A stretch of 64,000 nucleotides of DNA from the NCBI GenBank assembly GCA_006384855.1, contig VCJN01000653.1, positions 1-64,000 on the forward strand. Reading direction: 5' to 3'. Positions 48,867 to 60,377 of this stretch are shown one piece after another (positions within the stretch are counted from its first letter, which is position 1; the number at the start of each line of letters is the position of its first letter). The stretch is from Tetraselmis striata. Its lineage: Eukaryota > Chlorophyta > Chlorodendrophyceae > Chlorodendrales > Chlorodendraceae. A program made the translations under genes and the position numbers. The notes under the pieces are model-generated. The model saw nothing but the letters and a program-made list of their open reading frames with translations, did not search any database and was not told the DNA's origin.

Positions 48867-50540
48867 TGTTATAGTACATTAGTACTAGCGCAGCGACAGC
48901 AGTATCTTGGGCGCTCGCCAGGTGCGCGCGCCGCTACATGGCGGCGCGGGCGCTGCGGGCGCCACACACTTTCTTTAACCTCACCGCATCCTCCTGCCCC
49001 TCCCACTCGGCTGCCCCTCGTCAAGGGCCTACGCCCGTGCCCTGCACCAGGGCTATAAGAGGTTATGGTGCCCTCCTAGCCTCACAGCGTCGCTTCCCGC
49101 TGTGTGCTCCGTCTCGATGCGCCGCGCCCGCCTGCACGGCGCGCTCTCCTGGCCATGTCGCCCGGTTTCTCCGTGAGCGTTTGTATGTCCAACCTCATGC
49201 CTGCCCCGCCGCCGCCATGCGCCGGCGGATCCTCCGACCAATGGCCCGCACTTGGCCAACCCTTTGGCCCCCTATCCCCTGCCTCCCGGGGACAAGTCAG
49301 CTCTGCAGCGGTCCAACACGCCGTGCAAATGCAACAAGCTGCCTCAGCCGAACTGAAGTCTCAGCTGCTCGCGCTGATGCGAGACATCGCGCACGATGCT
49401 GCCACGGCCGCCGCCCGCGCGGTTCTGCAGGCACATGACCTGCCCCGGCTCTCTCTCCAGCACCAAACGGCGCAGCCGGAGCCCGCGCCTCCGCCGCCTG
49501 CCGCCCCCGTGCAGCCGGAGCCAGTGCCTCTGCCGCGTGCCGCCCCCGTGCAGCCGGAGCCCGTGCCTCCGCCGCCTGCCGCCCCCGCGCAGCCGGAGCC
49601 CGTGCCTCCGCCGCCGCCGCCGCCCGCGCAGCCGGAGCCCGTACTTGTCGCCCCCACCTCAGCGCCCGCCGCTATCCGGCACGCCGCTATCCGCGCAGCC
49701 AGAGCCCGTGCCTCTGCCGCCTGCCGCCCCCGTGCAGCCGGAGCCCGTGCCTCCGCCGCCTGCCGCCCCCGCGCAGCCGGAGCTCGTGCCTCCGCCGCCT
49801 GCCGCCCCCGCGCATCCGGAGCCCGTATCTGCCGCCACCACCTCAGCACTTGCCGCTATCCAGCACCCAGCCATCCCTTCAGTCGCCGCCATCTCGCCAG
49901 CGCCAGCGCCACCGACAAGGCCCCGTTCTCCCGAGAGGACTATGAACCGTATCGGTGCTGGTTCCTTGGGCTCTGTCAACTTCGTCACGATGTGCACCGG
50001 ACTGGACCTCGCCTTCGCTGTCAGCGTGCTCAGAAGGTTTCAGTCTGCCCCGCAGAACACCCTGCCACCTCATGCGTGCTCTGCCATCTCGAAGGCACCC
50101 CTGGCATGGGCATCACCTACGGGGCCACTGCACCGGGGGGGGCTCGCCTCGTAGTCTACTCAGACTCCGACTGAGCAACTGACACCAGCAACCGGCGCTC
50201 TCAGTCGGGTGCTATCAGCATGCTCAATGGTGCCGCCATTGGATGGGCTCATCAAAGCCCTGCCAGAACCTACTCACACCCTGCTGCTTAGACAAGCATC
50301 GGCACTAGTCAACTGTATGACCGGCCTATGCTTGAGAGGGGCTGTTATAGTACATTAATTAGTACTAGCGCAGCGACAGCAGTATCCTGGGCGCCCGCCA
50401 GGTGCGCGCGCCGCTACATGGCGGCGCGGGCGCTGCGGGCGCCACACACTTCCTTTAACCTCACCGCATCCTCCTGCCCCTCCCACTCGGCTGCCCCTCG
50501 TCAGGGGCCTACGCCCGTGCCCTGCACCCGGGCTATAAGA
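48867..50540 (+). mobile_element. Short non-autonomous LTR retrotransposon with 5-bp target duplication
   Basis: Direct terminal repeats of 194 bp (48867-49060) and 198 bp (50343-50540) differ by one 4-bp gap and a handful of substitutions. They begin TGTTATAG and end CTATAAGA, an imperfect inverted pair. The element is flanked by CCCTC at 48862-48866 and at 50541-50545. A purine-rich GAGAGGGGC abuts the 3' repeat, as expected for a polypurine tract, and a TGG lies a few bases inside the 5' repeat as a possible primer-binding start. No reverse transcriptase, integrase or protease is present, so it must be mobilised in trans. At 1674 bp it is larger than typical TRIM elements because of its internal ORF. 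It sits 92 bp from the DIRS-like element. Confidence 0.87.
49104..50174 (+). CDS. Proline-rich gag-like ORF of the LTR element
   Basis: The 356-codon frame starts inside the element. After an Ala/Gln-rich helical stretch (QMQQAASAELKSQLLALMRD, AAARAVLQAHDLPRL) it has a minisatellite encoding QPEPVPPPPAAPA-type units (about 49470-49660). The same DNA unit recurs at about 49690-49830 but is read in another frame there (ARASAACRPRAAG). The C-terminus (FSREDYEPYRCWF, then two close CxxC-like pairs) resembles the end of gag-type proteins only loosely. Assignment as gag rests on position. An overlapping frame (49396-50154) reads the second repeat block in the proline frame, so an indel between the blocks is possible. 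Confidence 0.5.
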   Translation: MLRLDAPRPPARRALLAMSPGFSVSVCMSNLMPAPPPPCAGGSSDQWPALGQPFGPLSPASRGQVSSAAVQHAVQMQQAASAELKSQLLALMRDIAHDAATAAARAVLQAHDLPRLSLQHQTAQPEPAPPPPAAPVQPEPVPLPRAAPVQPEPVPPPPAAPAQPEPVPPPPPPPAQPEPVLVAPTSAPAAIRHAAIRAARARASAACRPRAAGARASAACRPRAAGARASAACRPRASGARICRHHLSTCRYPAPSHPFSRRHLASASATDKAPFSREDYEPYRCWFLGLCQLRHDVHRTGPRLRCQRAQKVSVCPAEHPATSCVLCHLEGTPGMGITYGATAPGGARLVVYSDSD

Positions 50541-50582
50541 CCCTCAGATTCCCGCCGCCGCCTGCGTGCTGGCGCTGCTAAC

Positions 50583-50614
50583 GGTACAGGCCAAAAAAAA
50601 AAAAAAGGTACAGG
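50583..50614. repeat. CC(A)14 between two copies of GGTACAGG
   Basis: GGTACAGG at 50583-50590 and at 50607-50614 encloses CC and 14 A. This is the same arrangement as at 45824-45858, with a different flanking word. It lies 43 bp beyond the LTR element. Confidence 0.8.
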
Positions 50615-50948
50615 GTACCTGTACCAGCCCATCACATCAGTTCTAGGGAACAGCCTTTTTTGTAATTCACACCAGCCCATCTTCTGATTGTTAGAAGTAC
50701 AGCAGGTAAATCCTTACTGGTACTTTGCTTTGCGGTCGATTTGCTACTGGCCTTTTGTAATTCATACTAGCAAGTACCTGGCTGGCTGCCTGCGCGCTAC
50801 TGCTCACCTACTTGTTCCGCTGTCCGGGTAGATCTGGCTCGTCCTTATGCGTGCCGAGAAGCAGCCCGCTGACAACTGCCAAAGCCCCGACGCGATCGGC
50901 GCATCCTGAAAAACCAAGCCCCCTCTGCTTGACATCTGCGACACTGCC

Positions 50949-52228
50949 ATGCTGTCTGCGCAGCCCACCTCCGCGCTTGCGCGGCGCGGAACCCTTGCCG
51001 GCGCGGCCTTCGTTGCCGTCGTGCTCCTGGCCGCCTTCTCGCTCGGGAGCGCCAAGCCCGACTTGACCTACACCAGCAAGGTACGGCCAGCCCAAATTTC
51101 GACCCAGGCGCTGGCCTCTCCTGAATATGGAACGCATCCCAGATCGAGCACGTTCTGCGCTGCTGCTGGTCTCCCACCAAACTCTGCATCACGCTCGCGT
51201 ACCAAAGCCCGTACCGTGCTTGCCCCGACCTGTTTTTTGTCACGCGGGCCAGCGCGGGCAGTGCCTTTCTGCGCTCTGCACACATTTTTCCAGTGCTAAG
51301 CACTTCTTAAGCTTCATGTACCTCACATAGGCACACCAAGCGCATTGCAGAGGTTAGGCCAGGCGGCCCACTTATCCTTCAGCTGCTGGCTGCCTGAGGC
51401 GCTTGCGAACTGTGTTGCGGCGCAGGTCTTTTTTGACATTGAGATCGATGGGTCACCAGCAGGTGCGATTTTGCTATCGCTGCCCTCATTCCAGCCTTGG
51501 ATGCCCGAGCTTAAACCCACTTGGCAGGGGGTAAACTGCTTCTAAGCCTGGATGATTTTGCGCTGAAACTGCAGGCCGTGTCGTGATGGGCCTGTACGGA
51601 AACGTGGTGCCAAAGACTGTGGAGAACTTCCGCGCGCTGTGCACTGGTGAGAAGGGCGTGGGCAAGAGCGGCAAGGAGCTGACCTACAAGGGGTCCAAGT
51701 TCCATCGCGTCATCCCCAAGTTTATGCTTCAGGGCGGCGACTTCACCCATGGCACTGGCACCGGCGGCGAGTCCATCTACGGCATGAAGTTCAAGGTACG
51801 GCGTGGGAGATGGTGGTTTTCAAAGCCGCGCCGGTATCACCCATGACAACACTGACAGCATGCTATGCCCGGTGCAGGATGAGAACTTTGAGCTCAAGCA
51901 TGAGGGACCCGGCTACCTCAGCATGGCCAACGCTGGTCCGGACACCAACGGATCCCAGTTCTTCATCACCACTGTGAAGACCGAGTGGCTCAACGGCCGC
52001 CATGTTGTGTTTGGCAGGGGTATGCAGCCTTTACTTGCAGCACGCTTTCATCCGCTCACGGTTCGACTTGCTCTCAGGTGCATGATGCGAGGCATGGAAC
52101 TGACACTTCTGCCCCCCGGTCTCACAGTTATCGAGGGCATGGATGTTGTGTACGCTGTTGAGGCCGTCGGCTCGGGCAGTGGCAAGACCTCCAAGACCGT
52201 GACCATCGCTGACAGCGGTGAGCTGTGA
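50949..52228 (+). CDS. Cyclophilin B-type peptidyl-prolyl cis-trans isomerase (ER/secretory)
   Basis: Five exons (50949-51080, 51426-51462, 51575-51795, 51878-52019, 52128-52228) close in phase to 210 residues. Cyclophilins isomerise Xaa-Pro bonds during protein folding. Residues about 12-35 are a hydrophobic signal or anchor segment ([17 protein letters not shown]). The domain follows: [51 protein letters not shown] (catalytic Arg, Phe, Met and Gln), [20 protein letters not shown] (includes the cyclosporin-contact Trp) and GRHVVFG (active-site His). The [19 protein letters not shown] insert is the usual secretory-type spacing. The protein ends IADSGEL; the last residues only faintly resemble an ER-retrieval signal. 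The second exon is just 37 nt. No promoter word is obvious upstream, where the LTR element ends about 400 bp away. Confidence 0.97.
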
Positions 52229-54099
52229 GCAAGCTTCTTCATAGCTGCAGCCCTTGCTTCGCTGTTTCGCCATTGCCTATGGGCAGTATCACTGATGGTG
52301 TTGCCTTGGCGCCTCGCTATTGCGACTGGTTTCTTGGCTGGCCATTTTAAACAGTCAAGTGAAGTGCCCACCTGCTTGCCCGACAAGGCAGCCGGCAAGG
52401 TGATCAGGCCGGCACTCGTGATTCGGATGGTACGGGTGTTTCCTTAGTAATCCTTAGTGATGTATCTCCATGAAATTTTATATGGAGTATGGGCTGATGT
52501 ACACTACAAAAAATGTATGGTTGATGTTATTTTCGTATATGTGTACATAGCTGAGTATCAGGATGCATTAGGAGGATTGCAACTGGTGGAGCATTCCATT
52601 GTTCTATAGACTTGCACTCGTGATTGCGTGCGATCATTGTGACAGTTATGATATCTACAGACGCTACAAGACAGTGTACGGTGTGGACCTGGGGTTGCGA
52701 GTTTATACGATATCAAGCTGCCGTGTGGCAACTGTTGTGCTTTTAACGGATGTCCCCTCGATTGTTACACTGGTTATCGGAGCTTGTGTTCTCGATCCAG
52801 GGACCTAGAGAACACCGCTTCCATCCCAGATGAAATTGAAATCTGATGTCTTGCGGAGGGAGGAATGTAGTGTGACAATTCAGATACCTATACCCGCTAC
52901 GAGTGTGTACGGCGGTCACGTGTATGCGGCCGGACTGGCGCCCCTGTACCCGCGCGATCCCCATGTCTATAGTCGCGCACCGATATCGGTGATGCGAAAT
53001 TAGTACCAGCAGTGCAACACAGCTACGTTGGCCTTCTGAGGTCCCGCCCTACTTGCTTTGATTAGCGGATCCCATGCGGGTTGGTCAGGGGCGGGCCCTT
53101 CCCTAATGTTGGCGGGTAAAGACGTAAGACAGCGTGTAAGAGAAAGAGCACATATTTGTAACAAATTTCAAATTCAAGTATGTGTACCAGAGGTTGCGAA
53201 TATATATCTCCAGATATATACGATATCACACCGCCGTGTGGCAAGCGTTGTGTTTTTGAGGAAATTGGAATTGGTTAGAACATGCTACTGTGCCGCTCTC
53301 CACTGCTCAGACTGAGTTGAGAGGCGGGCTGCGGCAGCTCAATGCCAACGGCTCAAAGGGGTGGGGGTGGGGGAACCATGCTGGCGGCCGCACTCCGGAG
53401 ACCTTATCCTATCCTGTCGAAAGACTGAGTAAAGTAATACTTTCCTCAACACCGTAAAAAAGGAGGCGGAAAAGTATGAAATGTGTGTCGCAACAGTATT
53501 ACCGGCGCCGCGCATTGTTGCGGTCGCCGTGCGTCTTGGCTCCACCCGTCGTCATTGCAAAACATATCCCGCACGTCGCGGCGCTGATCGCTCCGCCGCG
53601 CCGGCTGTGGCGGTCCAATGGCCTCGGCCGCGGTCTGCCGATGCTGCCGCCATCGCCCCCGCCGGAGCTCCTCGCGGTAGGGTCCCCAAAGGGGGCGGGA
53701 AGGGGGATGAAGGGCGAACACCAAATCCCCCCCACCCCCCCCCCATCCCCCCTCCCAACGTCCGCGCGTCATCACTCTCTGACCGGCTGGCTGGTCATGA
53801 TCGCCATCGCGCCGCTTGCTTCCGCAACACGCCTCGTCGATGTATAACCGCCTATCAAAGGTCAGACCGCGATGGCCGCCAGCTCACTCCTCCTGCTGCT
53901 TGGCCCCGACACCCTGAGAGCACTCCGGCTCCTGTCTCTTGGTCCCCAAGTCGCTGCCGGCACTCCTGGTAATCATTTGCCGCCATATCTCGGTGGCGAT
54001 GGGCTCCGCCCTCTCGGAAAACATCACGTCGGACAGCGCCGTCTCCTTATATCTAATCCAAGGCATGATGTACCGACCAATAACTTTGAGATGACACAC
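52229..54099. other. Intergenic with a diverged direct repeat
   Basis: A block reading ATACGATATCA, GCCGTGTGGCAA and GTTGTG occurs at about 52706-52746 and 53218-53258. A CCTTAGTAATCCTTAGTGATG stretch lies at 52444-52464. No gene is recognised; frames at 53440-53970 overlap on both strands and are C-rich. Confidence 0.5.
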
Positions 54100-55370
54100 A
54101 CAACAAATTGTTTCGGGAACACATACTTCAACTCGAATATTGGGCAGCTGCCGGCCTCCGAACAATCATTCAAAACGCCAAAGCACACATAATATGGGTA
54201 ATCGGCAACGAGCAGGCCGGCACAACTGCGGGCGAAGTGACCAACGGCGGGACGACCCTACCTCACAACATGGCTTCTACATAGTAGGCGCACTTTCGGA
54301 GGCAGCCGATGACGTGTGGTTGACCTACTGCCAAGGGGCGCCAACAAGTTGCCGCACCCCCACAACCTGAAAAACGCCTTCGAAAACATGCTAATACCGC
54401 ATGTGTGGGCTCCAACGCCACCGACGAAATCCTTCACTCCCAGGACCTCATCGACATGGCGCTAGCCACAATACATGAGCACTAGCCACATGAGCGCTGC
54501 CGGACCTCATCATGCCCTCAGACATCACCACCTCATAGAGAATACACATACCGGAATTCATATGGAGAGCACACTCCAATAAAAAAGACGCAAAGGCTAG
54601 CCATGATCCTTCAGCACCTTCGGGAAGTGCGGAGAAAATCTCAACACGGCCACATGCCTGGCAACTTCCCGTCGATGGCTCGATGTCCGACCTAACGACG
54701 GATAGGCACAAGATCACACTTAAAGTACTCATCGGAGAACCGGAAACCCTAAACGGCGGACGATGGAACAGTATGTCGGCATACGTCGCCAACCAACTTG
54801 TGGCCAACTTCTCCTCAAGGACAGAGACACTCTCATCTCCGACCTCATAGACCGAGTCCGACACACGCTCTCCCTCGTCAAGAACACCGACCTTGGCAGA
54901 TACCAAGGGGAAAACCGAAGTGAGTCCCCAAACCGGTGAAGCGGTACCAATGCTACTAAGTAACCTCGACCATGCTAGCCCCTCATCTGCACCCAAAACC
55001 ATGCAAGCCTGACATCATAGTACTTATCGTCGGATATGAATGGGACCCGGCCACCGAAACCATAGCAATACAAATAATACAGATAATCGAATTCCAATAC
55101 TGTAATTCAAAACCTCCACCATCATGCCGCCATACACACCCTCATCCACAGAAAATATCAACCTCTAGTGGAGGCCCTCAAAACGCAAGCATGGACATTT
55201 CCGATCGGAGATGTTCCCGTCACCCTTTGCCAAAGCGGCTCCATACACAAATTCACTCTAGAAACCATCCAACGCCCCACGGTCCTCCGCCCCAGGAAAC
55301 ACCCCTGGACCAACCCCCTCCGCCCCCCGTGCCGCCGCGATCCGCTTTGCAAAAAATGAAATAAAGGACA
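54100..55370. other. Stretch of distinct base composition, possible decayed coding sequence
   Basis: The plus strand is rich in A and C, unlike the G+C-rich genes around it. A 184-codon minus frame (55002-54448) is open, and on the plus strand protein-like pieces occur (LISDLIDRVRHTLSLVKNTD near 54830-54890) in broken frames. No family is recognised. It may be an old insertion from a source of different composition, or chance. Confidence 0.3.
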
Positions 55371-57514
55371 ATCGATAGGATGGCTGTACACCCCCCCGCA
55401 TATCGAAGCAGTCCCTCAAACCCACCAAGACTGAATCCATTACCTCTCACAACCCAACCTCACACCGCCGACGTTAATAACAACCACGCTTCAACATATC
55501 ACCGTGCACAACATTCCCGCGCCCCGACAAGATAGCTAGGGCGGGGGGGGGGGGGGGGGGGGGCAACTCTGAGCGAAAGGAGGAGGGGTGCGGACGATGA
55601 ACGAAACGAAGGAGGCCGGCCGGAAGCTGCATCCGTGATCCCAACGGTTCCCACAGCAGTTGGATAAAGCATGTCCTGAAAGCAACTCGGCTTGGGCAGT
55701 GGAGAGCAGCAAGACAACACTACGTATTTAATTCATAATTTTTTTCATTTTCATACTGATATGTATGGCTCGCAATCACCGGGGCAATCCATGGGCTATG
55801 CGCAAGAAGAAGTACCCGGCAGCGACCTCCCGCAACTCATGCGGAGTCGTGACTGTCCTCGAGATGGGGATGGTCACCGTCCACATGCCAGACGCCACGT
55901 CGAGTTGACCGAACTACAAGATATGTTGTCCACTTGTGACAAGGAGAGTGCCCACTTCGTTCGGAAGCCTAGAGTTGTTGGCATAGTCCAGGAAAGCCGC
56001 CAGATCATTCTGTGAGCCCGACGCAGCCTCCGCCTCCCGCTCCATCGCACGGACGTCCCTATCGCCGAGGTGGCCGGGAGGAGCCGCTAGAAGGCGCCCC
56101 CACGCCTCGCGCACCGCGGCGGCGTAGCCGCGTAGGTGGCCGACCGGCGACCGCTGACCCGTTGAGTACTCGTAGCGCCTACGATGACAAATCCTTAGTA
56201 ATCCTTATATACCTGTTAAAGTACGAGGTCGAGAAACAGCGCGCAGCGACGCGCGCGGGCGAGACGATGATATGTTCGATGAGTCCCGGATGAGTCATCG
56301 AGTCGCGATGACATCAGCATACTGACGACCTAGCAGTCGCTCTTTATTGACCGCCAAAAGCTTTTTAAACATACCTTATGCATGACCCCCTAAACCAGTG
56401 ATTTCCCGCCGGACAGCAGCGCAGATAAAGCTGACGCAATCGCGAGGCACCTTCTACTTGGCTCGAGTGGCAGCGCTCATCTGGCGCTACTGCAGCGGAG
56501 TTCGGCGCACCTACTCCCACCCCCGACCAAGCCCACGGGGTAGTCGGTTATCCATCTCCTCGTCGCCGTGCCTCCCTGACTGCAGCTCTGTCGTGCCTTC
56601 AAAAACTTCAGGTATGAAAAGCCTCCCCGACCGAGCTCATTCCAACCATGCGAGTGCGGGCGCAGATATTTCGAAAGAAAGTTCCCGCATTTGTAACGGG
56701 TATGCGTTTGTCGTGCCCCGCGCCAGCCCTCCCCGGCAGCTTTTCGCGTGTCAGTCTCACGCCGTTCAGTCTTGGCGCTTCTGGCGGGGTGTTGGTTGTC
56801 CCGCCGGGTGTATGCCCGTTATCCGCGGGTACGCTTGAATGGACACGTAAAACTACGGCTCACAAAGGGGCGCCGGCGAAAGTTGCGGGGGAGCTCGGAG
56901 GCATGCCGACCAGAAGCGTCGCCTTATTACTCGTCCGCAGCACTCTTTTGGCATTTCCAGCAGGCGCTAGAGCGCACGATTGTTTTATGGCTATGCGAGG
57001 CCTGCACAGTAGCTCCGGCCGTGCCGTGCATGACTGGACAGCGCCTCCACCGAGGTCTTCGCAGCCCTTTCGAGTTCCGGTCACAACCGGGGGCGGGGGG
57101 GGGGGGGGGGGGGGGGGGGGCATCCGTGCGCATTCGTTCGCATGGATAACGGGCTGAACAAGTTCGACAGAGGTATAACTAACGCACGGGGGAAAGCAGG
57201 CTGCATCCCACTCAGCTCCCGGTCGTACCCCCGCGCTCGAGCCTCGCTTACCCTTCGGCAGCCTAACTGACCTTTGAAAACCTTCCTCGGCGGCAACTTC
57301 TTCGTGCTGCCCCACTGTCCCCTACGTGCTGCCCCACATTATCTATACGTCTCAGTCAAACCCGCACTCGCCACAGCTTGAGGCTTGCATGCCCTCCATA
57401 TCACAGCTTCTCCCCGCCTGGACGCGGAAGCTAATGCCTGTGCTGGGCTGTTCTCATGCAGGAACCTGTGCCAGCTCTTCAGAAGCCTGCCTGTAGCGGA
57501 GCATCTCTGACACC
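55371..57514. other. Intergenic, no gene recognised
   Basis: Holds G-runs at 55543-55563 (21) and 57095-57120 (26). Open frames between 56398 and 57160 have no family signature. Confidence 0.5.
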
Positions 57515-60377
57515 ATGAAGCCCGCTGTGATACTTTGCGCGGTCCTACTTGCAGCGGCCACGATAGCCTGTGCGGCATCTACCGATAGGTGCAAACTCCT
57601 TCTACCTAGTACTGTAAGTATGACGGCGCCGCTTGCGAGCGGGTTGTATGACCACCTCTGACAAGTGACGGCATCGTGTGCGTGCAGCCGTAAGAACTTG
57701 GAGGAGTTAACACCACTCGAAGTCACTCGGTGAGCCACTGACACCAGCCCATCCCCATTAAACCCATTTTCAGCAGTTGCATGGTCACGACCAGTGATCG
57801 CGGATCGCCCGCCTCCTGAACCCAACAGTCAGCACCGCCTCTGAAATGTGGCCACCCCTCCTTTGTCCTGTCTTGCGCCGCAGCTCCGGCAAGCTGATTG
57901 TCAAGTACTCAAGCGAACCCAAGAAGGCTTCCTGGCCGGAGAAGTACAAGATCGCCAACCCGCTTGAGGGCGAGGCCGAGTGGTGGCCATACCGGGGCGA
58001 GTCTTTCGAGATTTACTCAAACCCCATCCCGCTGAAGTACGCACAGGTCGCCTACCAGTTCCATACGGGCCTGCTGCTGCCGGAAGACTTCAGGAAGAGG
58101 TGCGCGCGCCCATGCAACCAGCCTTGACTCTACCGTTGGCCCAGCCTGCGGCATACTTGAATAAACATATATGTAACTCCCCTGCCCTGCGGAACTCACC
58201 GCCAGGTTCCACGGGAAAGACGTTGCGTTCACGGGCTACGAGATCAACGTCGTGCGCTTTGATGAGGACGGCAATGAGGAGTCCGTGCCCAGCTTTGATG
58301 CGTACAATCATCACTACGTCATATACATGAAGGGCGCCAACTGGACGGTGTGATGCCCCCCTCCACCCCTTTCCAGCATGACGTGCGCCAACAGGGCAAG
58401 CGCACTGCCTCGCTTGTACTGATATCACGGAACTGGCTCGCTGCACAGGATGAATGCACTGGGCGGTGGTGCCCTCCGGGCGGCCTCCCAAGTGGCGAGG
58501 CAGCCAATCTGGGGCAGGTTCTGCGGCGCTCCAGCAATGATCACCTCAACATCCAGATGTTCAGTGAGGGCAATGGCAACGAGCACCGTGGATCCTTCCA
58601 TGGCTACCCAAAGGGCTTCTCCCAGGTGAGCTGCCTATCGGCTACGTATTGGGATAACAATAGGTAGTCGTAGTCGTACAGGGATCATGACAATCTGTGT
58701 CTCCCCAACTGACACCCTGCTGCCTGCCCTTCTTCCGTCCATCCCACGCCCACCCTCCCACAGATCCTCCACTCCCCGCACTCTCTGGACCCCTTCTTCC
58801 ACCTCATCAACACCAGGTGTGTATTATCCAGGCTGCCCGCCATGCCGCCAGCTGTGCCCGTGAGTGGGCAACGTGGATGACAGTGCCTTGCCGTGTTCTG
58901 CAGGGGTGGGGGTGGCCGCGGTGGGGTCGGCAGCTCCCTGCTGCCAAGGTCAAGCAATGCCAAGCCAGATGCGAGGTGAATATGGCCGCTGAATGCAAGT
59001 GTCTTGTGCATCAGCTCCTTCTGCTATGCTACCCCACACCTGCCTCGAACCCCCCTCCCCTGCAGACAGAGCGCCCCATCTTTGATCCCTCCCCCCCCTG
59101 CTCCATTGCGGTCCTGTTAGATCACAACTCTATGCTTGGCGCAATGCTGGACGGCAGGTACTCTGGGCTGATTGAGTGCCCATGCACCACTCGTCGCCAG
59201 TTCGACCTCGAGAAACTCACCATCGACGGCAAGGCCCCAGAGATGGCCTTCGGTGCCTGCCGGGTGAGCTGTCCTGCGTGACATGCTGCAGGGCTCATTT
59301 GACATGGTCGAGAGAGGCTATCGTCTGCCATCCGAACTCGATTCCCTGCCCCTGACCTTGCACGTGCTGCCTTGGGACCGCGCAGCAAGAGATTGCGCAC
59401 CAGAATAACCCTTCCTGCGAGCTGGAGACATATCGTGGGGGGCTGCGATGCTGCGGCGACCAGATGGTTCTGCTGGACGAGGACCAAGAGGTGAGCTATC
59501 GTGATCAGTAATGGCCCATTGTCTGATGTGCTCTCTCTCTCTCTCTCTCTCGTTCTTTCTCCATATGCACAGTGTAGGTAGACACCCTTGCGGGGTGTGA
59601 GGGAGTGGGCCTGTCTGCTAGGATGCGCCCGGCCTGGACGTCTTCTACTTCAAGATGCGTTGGTGGTTTGAGGACCCCGCCAAGGTCCCCTCCAAGAACC
59701 TCTTCCGCATGTTTTGGGAGACAGAGGACCGCAACAACGAGTACGACATCCCGCAGTGCGCACCAAAGTCCAAGTCGGTGAGCGGCTGTGCTGAAGGGCA
59801 GAGACTTTCTGTCACTATGTACTGCGCCGGTAGGTGTGCTGCCCAGTCTGGTGCTGAACCCTCCGACGCTTTGGTTCGTCAGTGTGTGCACACCCTCATC
59901 AATCGCTTCACCGTCAAGGAGCTGTGCGAGGTCTGGACCTGCGGCGACAGGCCGGTGGGCGAGGAGGGCTTTGATCTGATCTTCGCCGGCCCGCACCTGC
60001 ACGTCGGCGGCATCTCCATGGAGCTGATCAACGCCGACACAGGCGAACAGCTGTGCATCGGCGCGCCCGAGTATGGCGACAGTGACGAGGCCAGGAATGA
60101 GGAGGGGTGAGTGTTGTCCGGTCCATCCGCTGCGCTTGCCACTGCCAGGGGTGGTCGCATGGTGCCATTGCTGACGTGTGCATCGGTGGTGCGACGCAGG
60201 TATGTGACGTCCATCCCTCCGTGCCTCTGGAGCCACGAGGACCCCGGCTTGCCCAGTCCCCCGCGCCTCTTCAACGAGACACGCCTCATCTCCATCGCCA
60301 AGTACAGCACCGACCCCCAGCGCTGGGGCGCGATGGCGCTGTGGCAGATGCGCGGCGTCTACGTCGATGAGGAGTGA
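57515..60377 (+). CDS. Stress up-regulated Nod19 (SURNod19) domain secreted protein
   Basis: Ten exons are proposed: 57515-57588, 57884-58099, 58206-58347, 58449-58625, 58764-58816, 59066-59263, 59386-59490, 59622-59777, 59883-60106 and 60200-60377. The first encodes a signal peptide (MKPAVILCAVLLAAATIACA). SURNod19 hallmarks in order: YNHHYVIYMKGANW, GSFHGYPKGFSQ, a Cys-containing IECPCTTRRQFD segment, GGLRCCGDQ, VFYFKMRWWFEDP, LIFAGPHLHVGGISMELIN, CIGAPEYGDSDEARNEEGYV and GAMALWQMRGV. The family is known from plants and algae as stress- or nodulation-induced secreted proteins; its biochemistry is unclear. All junctions close in phase except one: 58764-58816 ends in phase 2 whereas 59066 needs phase 0. 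A small exon is probably missing between them (a candidate lies in 58910-58975), or a base is lost in the C8 run near 59090. Confidence 0.9.
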
